From Limnohabitans sp. 15K (lineage in GTDB: Bacteria; Pseudomonadota; Gammaproteobacteria; Burkholderiales; Burkholderiaceae_C): a stretch of 64,000 bases of DNA. Below, piece after piece: positions 53,943 through 62,081 of this stretch. The first letter of the stretch is position 1. Each line of letters opens with the position of its first letter. The stretch covers positions 124,001-188,000 of the forward strand of contig NZ_NESM01000002.1 of NCBI RefSeq assembly GCF_002778285.1, in the 5' to 3' direction. The notes under the pieces are model-generated. The model made no database searches. It saw only the letters and a program-made list of their open reading frames with translations, and was not told where the DNA came from. The translations under genes and the position numbers were made by a program.

Positions 53943-55126
53943 TGAACATGCTTGCAAAGTGGCAGCAAGCCCTCATTGCCTTGCTGCTGTGGACCAGTCT
54001 CGCAGGCTGTGGTTCAAAAACCAGCCCCGACCCGCTTTCACCGGAAGCGGCTTTGGGCAAACTGATTTACTTTGACGCCTCCTTGTCCGCATCGGGAGGC
54101 CAATCCTGCGCCAGTTGCCACCAACCGGCTTTTGGGCACGCACAACCCAACGATTTGCCAGCCCAACCGGGCGGCAGCCATCTCCAGGAAAAAGGTCAGC
54201 GCACGTCACCCTCATTGCGGTACTTGGCATACAACACGCCCTTCGAAGTGGACGCTGAGGGAAAAGCAAAAGGCGGCTTCTTTTGGGACGGCCGAGCACA
54301 AACACTGGCAGAACAAGCCAAACAGCCTTTTCTCGGCAAAGTGGAAATGGCCAACCCCGATGTGCCCAGCGTGATCGCAAAATTGGCCGTAACCCCGTAT
54401 TCGGCGCAATTCAAAAAGGTGTTTGGTTCGGACATTCTCAGCCGCCCCGAAGCCGCGTTCGAGCAGATGGCCATGGCCTTGCAGAAATTCCAGTTGGAAG
54501 ACCGGTCCTTCAGGCCCTTTTCAAGCCGATTTGACCAATATCTTGCAGGAACCATCAAGCTCACACCCGCCGAAATGCGCGGACTGGACTTGTTCAAAAA
54601 CGCCGAGAAAGGCAACTGTGCAGCCTGCCATACCGCTGAAAAAGACCAAGCGGGGTTGCCGCCTCTTTTCACGGACTTCAGTTACGACAACCTCGGGATT
54701 CCGCGCAACTTGGCCCTGAAACACAACCAAGATCCCTCCTATTTCGACTTGGGGCTTTGCGCCAAGACACCCGAAGACAAACGGTCACAAAGCGCCTGGT
54801 GCGGCGCATTCAAGGTGCCATCGCTGCGCAACGCCGCGGTGCGACAAGCTTTTTTCCACAACGGCCAGTTCAAGAGTTTGCGCGAGGTCCTGGTGTTTTA
54901 CGTGCAGCGCGACACCCATCCGGAAAAATGGTATCCCCAATCGGCCGATGGCCGCATCGACAAATTCAACGATTTGCCGCTTGTCTATAAAAACAACGTG
55001 AATGTGGAAGAAGTGCCCTACGAGCGCAAGAAAGGACAGACCCCTGCCCTTGACGAGGCGGAGATTGAAGATGTCTTGGCATTTCTGCGCACGCTCACCG
55101 ATGCCGACCTGAAACCCACACAGTAG
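53939..55126 (+). CDS. Di-haem cytochrome c peroxidase family lipoprotein
   Basis: 395-residue exported protein with a lipobox (SLAGC, Cys24) and two c-type haem sites, CASCH at 57-61 and CAACH at 227-231. Between them lie the CCP/MauG-type segments SPSLRYLAYNTPFEVD and FFWDGRAQTLAEQAKQPF; the C-terminus has PSLRNAAVRQAFFHNGQF. It would reduce peroxide, or oxidise another substrate as MauG does, in the periplasm. The ATG overlaps the fbpA-type stop (ATGA; ATG 53942 also possible), so it shares Fur control. The pairing of iron capture with a haem peroxidase is notable. Confidence 0.9.
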   Translation: MMNMLAKWQQALIALLLWTSLAGCGSKTSPDPLSPEAALGKLIYFDASLSASGGQSCASCHQPAFGHAQPNDLPAQPGGSHLQEKGQRTSPSLRYLAYNTPFEVDAEGKAKGGFFWDGRAQTLAEQAKQPFLGKVEMANPDVPSVIAKLAVTPYSAQFKKVFGSDILSRPEAAFEQMAMALQKFQLEDRSFRPFSSRFDQYLAGTIKLTPAEMRGLDLFKNAEKGNCAACHTAEKDQAGLPPLFTDFSYDNLGIPRNLALKHNQDPSYFDLGLCAKTPEDKRSQSAWCGAFKVPSLRNAAVRQAFFHNGQFKSLREVLVFYVQRDTHPEKWYPQSADGRIDKFNDLPLVYKNNVNVEEVPYERKKGQTPALDEAEIEDVLAFLRTLTDADLKPTQ

Positions 55127-55142
55127 ACAGCAACAACCTGTC

Positions 55143-55185
55143 AGCCAAGCGCCTTGAAAACCGGTGTATTCAAGGCGCGTTGGCT
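55143..55185. terminator. Long hairpin between convergent peroxidase and ahpF genes
   Basis: AGCCAA-GCGCCTTGAA pairs with TTCAAGGCGC-g-TTGGCT, 16 pairs with one bulge and a 10-base loop. There is no T-run. It probably protects or ends both convergent transcripts. Confidence 0.6.
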
Positions 55186-55190
55186 TGGGT

Positions 55191-56741
55191 TCAGGAACGG
55201 ATCAGGTGGTCAAAGGCGCTGAGCGCAGCCTTGGAGCCTTCGCCTGCGGCGATCACGATCTGCTTGTACGGCACGGTGGTGCAGTCACCAGCAGCGAACA
55301 CGCCGGGCACATTGGTGTGGCCCTTGGCGTCCACCACGATCTCGCCAAACTTGCTCAATTCGACCGTGCCCTTCAAGAACTCGGTGTTGGGCACCAAACC
55401 AATTTGCACGAACACGCCTGCCAACTCGACATGGTGCTCGGTGCCGGTGGCGCGGTCTTTGTAGCTGATGCCGTTGACCTTGCTGCCGTCGCCGGTGATC
55501 TCGGTCGTCTGGGCGTTGGTGTGCACCGTCACGTTGGGCAAGCTGTGCAGCTTTTTCACCAATACAGCGTCGGCCTTGAGTTGCTCGGCAAACTCGATCA
55601 CGGTGACGTGTTCGACGATGCCCGCCAAGTCAATCGCGGCTTCAATCCCGGAGTTGCCGCCACCGATGACTGCCGTGCGCTTGCCCTTGAACAGCGGGCC
55701 GTCGCAATGCGGGCAGTAAGCCACGCCCTTGTTTTTGTACTCGGCTTCGCCGGGCACGTTCACATTGCGCCAGCGCGCACCGGTGGACAAGATCACGGTC
55801 TTGGCCTTGAGCGTCGCGCCGTTTTCCATCTGGATGTGCACCAAGCCATCGGCGCCTGCGGGCGTCAACTTGTCGGCGCGTTGCAGGTTCATGATGTCCA
55901 CGCCGTACTGGCGCACCTGGGCTTCCAAAGCGGCAGCGAACTTGGGTCCGTCCGTCTCCAGCACCGAGATGTAGTTTTCAATCGCCATGGTGTCGTTGGT
56001 CTGACCGCCAAAGCGCTCAGCGGCCACACCCACCCGGATGCCTTTGCGGGCCGCGTACACGGCAGCCGCCGCACCAGCGGGGCCACCACCGACGATCAAG
56101 ACTTCAAACGGGTCTTTGGCGTCCAGCTTAGCGGCGTCGCGGGTGGCTGCACCCGTGTCGAGTTTGGCCACGATTTCTTCGACGCTCATGCGACCCGAAC
56201 CGAACACCTGGCCATTCAGGAACACCATGGGCACGGCCATGATCTGGCGCTCTTCCACTTCCTTCTGGAAAGCACCGCCCTCAATGACCACGGTTTTCAC
56301 CTTGGGGTTGAAGATGGCCATGAGCGACAAGGCCTGCACCACGTCTGGGCAGTTGTGGCAAGACAACGACATGTAAACCTCAAAGCTGGAGTCGGCGTCC
56401 AGGCCTTTGATGGCATCGATCACTTCGGGCTCCACCTTGGGTGGGTGGCCGCCGGTCCAGAGCAATGCCAAGACCAAAGAAGTGAACTCGTGGCCGAGCG
56501 GCAGACCTGCAAAGCGCACGCCTTGGCTTTCACCCTCGCGCACCACTTCGAATGAAGGCTTGCGTGCGTCGTTGCCGGTGGTGTCCAGGCTCACTTTGTC
56601 GGACAAGCCCACAATGGTCTCGAGAAGCTCTTTCATCTCGGTGCCAGTTTCGCTGTCGTCCAAAGAGGCGACCAAGCGGATGGGCTGGCGCAGCAAGGCC
56701 AAGTACTGTTGCAATTGGGCTTTGAGGGTGTCGTCGAGCAT
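55191..56741 (-). CDS. ahpF: Alkyl hydroperoxide reductase subunit F
   Basis: NADH:peroxiredoxin oxidoreductase that recycles AhpC. 516 residues. The N-terminal double-thioredoxin domain has redox CHNC at 128-131. A flexible linker follows, then a thioredoxin-reductase-like part with FAD motif [19 protein letters not shown], redox CPHC near 345, NADH motif [16 protein letters not shown] and FAD motif [18 protein letters not shown] 56741 has AGGAG upstream. It follows ahpC on the same strand after 159 bases that contain two hairpins. Confidence 0.97.
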   Translation of the reverse strand: MLDDTLKAQLQQYLALLRQPIRLVASLDDSETGTEMKELLETIVGLSDKVSLDTTGNDARKPSFEVVREGESQGVRFAGLPLGHEFTSLVLALLWTGGHPPKVEPEVIDAIKGLDADSSFEVYMSLSCHNCPDVVQALSLMAIFNPKVKTVVIEGGAFQKEVEERQIMAVPMVFLNGQVFGSGRMSVEEIVAKLDTGAATRDAAKLDAKDPFEVLIVGGGPAGAAAAVYAARKGIRVGVAAERFGGQTNDTMAIENYISVLETDGPKFAAALEAQVRQYGVDIMNLQRADKLTPAGADGLVHIQMENGATLKAKTVILSTGARWRNVNVPGEAEYKNKGVAYCPHCDGPLFKGKRTAVIGGGNSGIEAAIDLAGIVEHVTVIEFAEQLKADAVLVKKLHSLPNVTVHTNAQTTEITGDGSKVNGISYKDRATGTEHHVELAGVFVQIGLVPNTEFLKGTVELSKFGEIVVDAKGHTNVPGVFAAGDCTTVPYKQIVIAAGEGSKAALSAFDHLIRS

Positions 56742-56820
56742 GGAATTCTCCTGTTTCGGGCTGCAAAAAACTCAAGTCCTCGCTTGTGGCGGGACCCAAA
56801 TAAAGGGTTTTGGGGGAATC

Positions 56821-56887
56821 GTTGAGGACAGCGCAACCCGACTTGTGGCCTTGTTGCGCTGTGCTCAACGCCCTGCCAAGCAGGGCG
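56821..56887 (-). promoter_or_regulatory. Two hairpins in the ahpC-ahpF spacer
   Basis: Arms 56821-56837 and 56853-56869 match at 16 of 17 positions (loop 15 bases). Next to them CGCCCTGC/GCAGGGCG (56869-56887) forms an 8-bp stem with a 3-base loop. Neither has a T-run, so they may process or dampen transcription into ahpF. Confidence 0.55.
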
Positions 56888-56900
56888 AAGAAGTCAAGAT

Positions 56901-57464
56901 TTAGATCTTGCCGACCAGGTCGATGGAAGGAGCCAAAGTCTTGGCGCCTTCTTTCCACTTGGCTGGGCACACTTGGCCGGGGTTGGCGGCGGTGTACTGG
57001 GCAGCGGTCAGCTTGCGCAATGTCTCAGACACGTCACGGGCGATTTCGTTGGAATGGACTTCCATGGTCTTGATCATGCCGTCTGGGTTGATCACGAAAG
57101 TGCCGCGCAAAGCCAGGCCGTCTTCTTCGATGTGCACGCCAAAAGCGCGTGTCAACTTGTGTGTCGGGTCACCGATCAATGGGAATTTGGCTTTGCCCAC
57201 AGCAGGCGAAGTCTCGTGCCACACTTTGTGTGAGAAGTGCGTGTCGGTGGTGATGATGTACACCTCAGCGCCGGCCTTTTGGAAAGCAGCGTAGTTGTCA
57301 GCAGCGTCTTCGATTTCTGTAGGGCAGTTGAAGGTGAAAGCGGCGGGCATAAAGATGAACACGTTCCACTTGCCCTTGAGGGTAGCTTCGGTGATTTCGA
57401 CGAACTTGCCGTTGTGGAAGGCTTGGTTTTTGAACGGCTGGATTTGTGTGTTGATCAGGGACAT
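56901..57464 (-). CDS. ahpC: Alkyl hydroperoxide reductase subunit C (typical 2-Cys peroxiredoxin)
   Basis: Main scavenger of endogenous hydrogen peroxide. 187 residues starting MSLINTQIQPFKNQAF. Peroxidatic Cys47 is in AAFTFNCPTEIED and resolving Cys166 in NPGQVCPAKWKEG, both at the usual positions. An OxyR-type site lies about 90-125 bases upstream and a TATGAT box follows it, so induction by peroxide is expected. It is followed by ahpF. Confidence 0.98.
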   Translation of the reverse strand: MSLINTQIQPFKNQAFHNGKFVEITEATLKGKWNVFIFMPAAFTFNCPTEIEDAADNYAAFQKAGAEVYIITTDTHFSHKVWHETSPAVGKAKFPLIGDPTHKLTRAFGVHIEEDGLALRGTFVINPDGMIKTMEVHSNEIARDVSETLRKLTAAQYTAANPGQVCPAKWKEGAKTLAPSIDLVGKI

Positions 57465-57550
57465 GGTGTTTCCTTGGGGTTGGTTGAAAAAAACTATCGA
57501 ATGAGAAAACTCATTGGTGCCAATCATAATTCAGCCAAGGGTTTCTACTC

Positions 57551-57587
57551 ATGAGTAGTTTCTATCAGACCGATAGGGAAAAACTTA
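57551..57587 (-). promoter_or_regulatory. OxyR-type binding site of ahpC
   Basis: Four quarter-sites spaced by seven bases: ATGA, CTAT, ATAG, CTTA. The inner pair CTAT-N7-ATAG is exact; the outer two keep half of the consensus. A perfect 14-base palindrome CTACTCATGAGTAG (57545-57558) overlaps the promoter-proximal end. Confidence 0.6.
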
Positions 57588-57591
57588 TGAC

Positions 57592-58038
57592 TCAGGTCAT
57601 TCGATTGGCATCATCTTTCTTGCCGATCACGCCAAAAGCCAAACACAGCCAAGCCCCCATCCAAGCCCCGCCGCCCCAAGGCACCAGCGAGCGGAAGGCA
57701 TCCAAGCCCAGCACATAACGCGCATACAGGTTGAAGCTGAAAAAGAACAAGCCCAAGACCATGAGCCAGCCTGCCGCTTGCAGCCAGCGCTTGGCCCCAA
57801 ACACCGCGATGGCCAAGCCCGTGAACAACAAACCCAGCGAGTGGAACTGCTGCTGGCTCAATGCGGTTTGCACTGCAGAAGGCACGCCTTCTGAAAACAC
57901 GGGCAAATGGGCAAAGGCGGCGCTGAAGGCCACGCTGGTGCAGGCACTGAGCGCGCCCAAACTCAGAAAAAGTCGCCCTGAAAAAGGGAAAGACTTCGGG
58001 TTTGGGGGTGAAGCGACAGGCGTAGAAAGTTGGGACAT
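57592..58038 (-). CDS. DUF423 small membrane protein
   Basis: 148-residue protein with four hydrophobic helices. DUF423 features are the first-helix LFLSLGALSACTSVAFSAAFAH with the following QQFHSLGLLFTGLA, and the late LGLDAFRSLVPWGGGAWMGAW (usually G-x-T-P-x-G-G). It has an extra ~20-residue Pro/Ser-rich N-terminus. Function unknown; it is found widely in proteobacteria. It lies upstream of the ahpC control region on the same strand, with no overlap. ATG 58038. Confidence 0.85.
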   Translation of the reverse strand: MSQLSTPVASPPNPKSFPFSGRLFLSLGALSACTSVAFSAAFAHLPVFSEGVPSAVQTALSQQQFHSLGLLFTGLAIAVFGAKRWLQAAGWLMVLGLFFFSFNLYARYVLGLDAFRSLVPWGGGAWMGAWLCLAFGVIGKKDDANRMT

Positions 58039-58154
58039 GTTGATCCAGGCAGAAATGCTGAAAAAAGAACAATGTCGATTGAAACACGCTCAGAGCCCTG
58101 CCTTTTGTGCAGCGTCAACAATGGCCCGCAATCGACGCCGTGTGCATAATTGAA

Positions 58155-58171
58155 GTTGACGTTACGTCAAC
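58155..58171. promoter_or_regulatory. 17-bp perfect palindrome, LiuR-like operator
   Basis: GTTGACGT-T-ACGTCAAC, eight perfect pairs about one base. It lies just after a CATAAT box (58145-58150) and 18 bases before the dehydrogenase start. The core resembles the TTGACGT..ACGTCAA sites described for MerR-family LiuR regulators of branched-chain acid breakdown. That match is from memory. Confidence 0.6.
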
Positions 58172-58189
58172 CCTATTCAGGAGAGAAAC

Positions 58190-58948
58190 ATGGACATTCA
58201 AGGCAAGGTTTTCATCGTCACAGGCGGCGCATCGGGCTTGGGCGAAGGCACGGCACGCATGCTGGCGGCCAACGGCGGCAAGGTCGTCATTGCCGACATG
58301 CAGGCTGAAAAAGGCGAAGCGATTGCCAAGGAACTGGGCGGCGCGTTTGTGAAGTGTGATGTGAGCAACGAAGCCGACGGCCAGGCCGTGGTGGCCCAAG
58401 CCGTGTCGATGGGCAAGCTGATGGGTCTGGTCAACTGCGCAGGCATCGCCCCCGCCGAAAAAACCGTGGGCAAAAACGGTGCACACAGCCTGGCCGTCTA
58501 CACCAAGACCATCATGGTCAACCTGGTGGGCACCTTCAACATGATCCGCCTGGCGTCCGAAGCCATGTGCAAAAACGAACCCGAAGCCACAGGCGAGCGC
58601 GGCGTGCTGATCAGCACCGCCAGCGTGGCCGCCTACGACGGCCAGATCGGTCAAGCGGCTTATGCCGCATCCAAAGGCGGCGTGGTCGGCATGACCTTGC
58701 CGATTGCCCGCGACCTGTCGCGCAACGGCATCCGCAACATGACGATTGCCCCCGGCATCTTCGGCACGCCCATGCTGTTTGGCATGCCCCAAGAGGTGCA
58801 AGACGCGCTGGCCGCAGGTGTGCCCTTCCCCAGCCGACTGGGCACCCCCCAGGACTACGCCAAGCTGGCCAAGCACATCATCGAAAACGACATGCTCAAC
58901 GGCGAAGTGATCCGCCTGGATGGCGCGATTCGCTTGGCACCGAAGTGA
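58190..58948 (+). CDS. Short-chain dehydrogenase, 3-hydroxyacyl-CoA dehydrogenase type II-like
   Basis: 252-residue classical SDR. NAD motif [10 protein letters not shown] at 11-20, Asp in [22 protein letters not shown], catalytic Ser in [16 protein letters not shown] and YAASKGG with Tyr and Lys. The [20 protein letters not shown] tail is characteristic of the HSD17B10-like 3-hydroxy-2-methylbutyryl/3-hydroxyacyl-CoA dehydrogenases. It would oxidise 3-hydroxyacyl-CoA in fatty-acid or isoleucine breakdown. ATG 58190 follows AGGAGAG. The palindrome upstream fits control by a branched-chain-acid regulator. Confidence 0.92.
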   Translation: MDIQGKVFIVTGGASGLGEGTARMLAANGGKVVIADMQAEKGEAIAKELGGAFVKCDVSNEADGQAVVAQAVSMGKLMGLVNCAGIAPAEKTVGKNGAHSLAVYTKTIMVNLVGTFNMIRLASEAMCKNEPEATGERGVLISTASVAAYDGQIGQAAYAASKGGVVGMTLPIARDLSRNGIRNMTIAPGIFGTPMLFGMPQEVQDALAAGVPFPSRLGTPQDYAKLAKHIIENDMLNGEVIRLDGAIRLAPK

Positions 58949-58977
58949 ACTGAAGCCTTTCCCGCCTCGCATGAGCG

Positions 58978-59000
58978 ACAGGCCCTTCGGGGCCTTTTGT
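58978..59000 (+). terminator. Terminator after the SDR gene
   Basis: AGGCCC-TTCG-GGGCCT followed by TTTTG; a C(UUCG)G tetraloop hairpin. Confidence 0.85.
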
Positions 59001-59042
59001 CGTTTCGGCACTAGGATGACGTTTCTCACCCAAGGAGCACGC

Positions 59043-60869
59043 ATGACACCCACCCGGTCCCTGATCACCCTCGCCGCAGTGGCGCTGTTGGTCGCCTGCG
59101 CCAGCCCGCCACACACCAAGGCCTTGCGGTACAACGTACCCGATCAAGCCGTTCAACCAGTTCAGCCCGAAGCCGCCACTGGCAACACCACCAAACCCGG
59201 TTGGGCCTTTGCTCAGCAAGCGGTGGCGGCGGCCAACCCGCTGGCCACCGACGCGGGGCACCAGGTGTTGCGAGCAGGCGGCTCGGCGCTCGATGCGGCC
59301 ATTGCCGTGCAAATGGTGTTGGGCTTGGTAGAGCCGCAGTCGAGCGGGATTGGCGGCGGGGCTTTTTTGCTGCACTTCGATGGCCAAAAACTCACCGCGC
59401 ACGACGGTCGCGAAACTGCACCCGCTGGTGCCCGTGGCGACATGTTCATGGACCAAGGCAAACCATTGGCTTTTGACGATGCGGTCTTGAGCGGATATTC
59501 GGTGGGCGTGCCTGGCACGGTGCGCATGCTGGAAGCGGCGCACCAACAGCACGGCACCCTGCCTTGGGGCCAATTGCTTCAGCCGGCCATCACACTGGCC
59601 GATAAAGGTTTTCGGGTCAGCCCCCGTTTGCACGCCCTGCTGCAAGCCGACCCACACCTGAAAAAAGACCCGCTGGCCTTGCGCTTTTTCTACCAAGCCG
59701 ATGGCCTGGCTTGGCCCGTGGGCCATGTGCTGCGCAACCCTGAATACGCACATGTCTTGAGGCGCATCGCGGCCGAGGGCAACCAAGCCCTCCACGAAGG
59801 GCCTGTGGCCCAAGCCATCGTGCAGCGCACGCAATCTGCGCCCCGCCCTGGGAGCTTGAGCCTGCAAGACTTGCGCACTTACCAGCCCAAAGTGCGCGAA
59901 GCTTTGTGTTTCGACCACACGGCTCAGCAACGCGCCTACCGCGTCTGCGGCTTTCCACCCCCGTCATCCGGACAAATCGCCATCGGCCAAATTTTGGGCA
60001 TCTTGGACCGCACCACCGCCCAAGGCCCAGAAATGCAAGCAGGCCTGCCCTCTGCCGACTGGCTGCACCGTTACACCGAAGCCTCGCGCTTGGCTTTTGC
60101 CGACCGCGCACAGTACCTGGCCGACCCTGACTTTGTGCGTGCGCCCGCTGGCGATTGGCGCAGCCTGCTGGCCCCTGAATACCTGTTGGGACGCAGCCAG
60201 CTCATTGGCGCGCAGTCCATGAAAACGGCCACGGCAGGACAGCCTGGTGGCACAAGCACCAGCTTTGCGCCCATGCCGCACCAGACCGAATACGGCACCA
60301 GCCACATCAGCGTGGTCGACGCCCAAGGCCGCGCGGTGGCCATGACCACCACCATCGAAGCCGCGTTTGGCTCGCGCCGCATGGTCTCCACCGACCCGTC
60401 TCGTCCCGGCGGCTTTTTGCTCAACAACGAATTGACCGACTTCAGCTTTGTGCCCGCAGATGCCCAAGGCAGGCCCGTGGCCAACCGGGTGGAGCCCGGT
60501 AAACGCCCGCGCTCTTCCATGTCGCCCACCTTGGTGTTTGACAAAACCACAGGCCAATTGCTCATGAGCGGCGGCAGCCCCGGAGGGGCCGCGATCATTC
60601 ACTACACAGCCAAGCTGCTCACCGGCACCTTGCATTGGGGCTTGAACGCCCAGCAAGCGATCAATTTGCCCAATTTTGGTTCGCTGGGTGGACCCACCCT
60701 GCTCGAAGCCCAAAGTTTCCCAGCCACCACGGTCGATGCCCTCAAAGCCCAAGGCCACGCGGTGATCGAAATGGACATGACCAGCGGGCTGCAAGCGATT
60801 GAGCGCACCCCCAATGGCTGGTTTGGGGGCGCTGACCCAAGGCGTGAAGGCGTGGTGTTGGGCAATTGA
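59043..60869 (+). CDS. ggt: Gamma-glutamyltranspeptidase
   Basis: Cleaves and transfers gamma-glutamyl groups from glutathione in the periplasm. 608 residues with a lipoprotein-like signal (LITLAAVALLVACAS). The Ntn-hydrolase precursor is normally cut before the catalytic Thr, here Thr419 in EYGTSHISVVDAQG. Family motifs: NPLATDAGHQVLRAGGSALD, QSSGIGGGAFLLH, HDGRETAP, MSPTLVFD and MSGGSPGG. Start ATG 59043 follows AAGGAG; upstream codons overlap the SDR gene. It is monocistronic, followed by the tctC-type gene on the same strand. Confidence 0.95.
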   Translation: MTPTRSLITLAAVALLVACASPPHTKALRYNVPDQAVQPVQPEAATGNTTKPGWAFAQQAVAAANPLATDAGHQVLRAGGSALDAAIAVQMVLGLVEPQSSGIGGGAFLLHFDGQKLTAHDGRETAPAGARGDMFMDQGKPLAFDDAVLSGYSVGVPGTVRMLEAAHQQHGTLPWGQLLQPAITLADKGFRVSPRLHALLQADPHLKKDPLALRFFYQADGLAWPVGHVLRNPEYAHVLRRIAAEGNQALHEGPVAQAIVQRTQSAPRPGSLSLQDLRTYQPKVREALCFDHTAQQRAYRVCGFPPPSSGQIAIGQILGILDRTTAQGPEMQAGLPSADWLHRYTEASRLAFADRAQYLADPDFVRAPAGDWRSLLAPEYLLGRSQLIGAQSMKTATAGQPGGTSTSFAPMPHQTEYGTSHISVVDAQGRAVAMTTTIEAAFGSRRMVSTDPSRPGGFLLNNELTDFSFVPADAQGRPVANRVEPGKRPRSSMSPTLVFDKTTGQLLMSGGSPGGAAIIHYTAKLLTGTLHWGLNAQQAINLPNFGSLGGPTLLEAQSFPATTVDALKAQGHAVIEMDMTSGLQAIERTPNGWFGGADPRREGVVLGN

Positions 60870-61004
60870 GCCCATCAGAGACAGGGCCTCCCCGGGCATC
60901 AGTCACACAAGCGACCTGCCCAGGGTCAGCGTGCAGGTTTGCCCCCTTGCCGAATGGCGCGTCTTGATTTTCAATGGTCAGATTCATTCAACAAGGAGAC
61001 TGGT

Positions 61005-61988
61005 TTGACAACCCAAGCTACAACGCGACGCACTTTCGTTCAGGCCTCCGCGGCAGCCGCTGCCTCAGTGGCCTTCCCGGTTTTGGCGCAGGCACAAGCT
61101 TTTCCGGCCAAGCCCATCAAACTGATTTGCCCTTGGCCTGCAGGCGGCTCCTCCGATGCCGTGATGCGCGCATTGGCCGAGAGCGCCGGCAAAGCCCTGG
61201 GCGTTCAAGTTGTCATCGAAAACAAACCGGGTGCCAGCGGCATGCTCGGCCCCAACGAGCTGGTGCGTGCCCAGCCCGACGGCTACACCCTGTCGCAAGT
61301 CACCATTGGCGTGGCGCGGCTGCCTCACATGCAAAAAATGCAGTTCGATCCGCTCAAAGACTTCACCTACATCGCCTGCCTCACGGGCTACACCTTTGGG
61401 GTGGTGGTACGGTCCGACTCCCCCATCAAATCAATTGCGGATTTGGTGGCCTTTGCCAAAGCCAACCCGGGGAAATTCACTTACGGCTCCACTGGGAACG
61501 GCACCACGCCCCACCTGGCCTTTGCCGAATTTGCCAGCAAAGCCAAAATCGACGTGACCCATGTGCCCTTCAAAGGCAGCGCCGATGGCGTGCAAGCGGT
61601 TTTGGGTGGCCACGTCATGTCGCACAGCGACGCAACGGGCTGGGCACCGCAGGTCGAGGCGGGAACCATGCGCTTGTTGGCCACCTACGGCAGCAAACGC
61701 ACCAAGCGCTGGCCCAATGTGCCCACGCTCAATGAACTCGGTTTCGACACCGTCTCCGATTCGCCTTTTGGCATTGGCGGCCCCAAGGGCATGGACCCGG
61801 CCGTGGTCAAGAAGCTGCACGACGCTTTCAAGCAAACCTTGCAAGATCCGGCCGTCATGGCCAGCTTTGACAAATACGACCAATCGGTGATTTACATGGG
61901 CACAGAGGAATACACCAAGTTCATTCGCGACACCTTCCAGTCCGAAAAAGTAACCATCGAACGATTGGGTCTGGCCATGAAAGGCTGA
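61005..61988 (+). CDS. Bug/TctC-family periplasmic binding protein
   Basis: 327-residue substrate-binding protein of the tripartite tricarboxylate transporter class. TTG start 61005 with GGAG seven bases upstream. A twin-arginine-like signal (TTRRTFVQASAAAAASVAF) ends AQA. Mature features: ICPWPAGGSSDAVMRALAES, VVIENKPGASGMLG, LVRAQPDGYTL, KFTYGSTGNGTTPHLAFAEF and VPFKGSADGVQAVLGGHV. Burkholderiales carry large numbers of such orphan binding proteins; no tctA/tctB genes are adjacent, so the ligand is unknown. It ends at a bidirectional terminator before acs. Confidence 0.92.
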   Translation: MTTQATTRRTFVQASAAAAASVAFPVLAQAQAFPAKPIKLICPWPAGGSSDAVMRALAESAGKALGVQVVIENKPGASGMLGPNELVRAQPDGYTLSQVTIGVARLPHMQKMQFDPLKDFTYIACLTGYTFGVVVRSDSPIKSIADLVAFAKANPGKFTYGSTGNGTTPHLAFAEFASKAKIDVTHVPFKGSADGVQAVLGGHVMSHSDATGWAPQVEAGTMRLLATYGSKRTKRWPNVPTLNELGFDTVSDSPFGIGGPKGMDPAVVKKLHDAFKQTLQDPAVMASFDKYDQSVIYMGTEEYTKFIRDTFQSEKVTIERLGLAMKG

Positions 61989-62008
61989 TGAGGCCCAACA
62001 CCATGACA

Positions 62009-62034
62009 AAAGGCAGCCGAGGCTGCCTTTTGTT
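62009..62034. terminator. Bidirectional terminator between tctC-type gene and acs
   Basis: AAAAGGCAGCC/GGCTGCCTTTT, 11 pairs with a two-base loop spacer, T-rich on both strands. Confidence 0.85.
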
Positions 62035-62042
62035 TGGGACTC

Positions 62043-62068
62043 TTGCAAAGGTCTGATGACCTTTGCAA
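62043..62068. repeat. Perfect 11-bp inverted repeat downstream of acs
   Basis: TTGCAAAGGTC-TGAT-GACCTTTGCAA, between the terminator and the acs stop. No T-run, so it is either a 3'-end stabilising hairpin or a protein site. Confidence 0.7.
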
Positions 62069-62081
62069 ATGTTGCTGCAGA

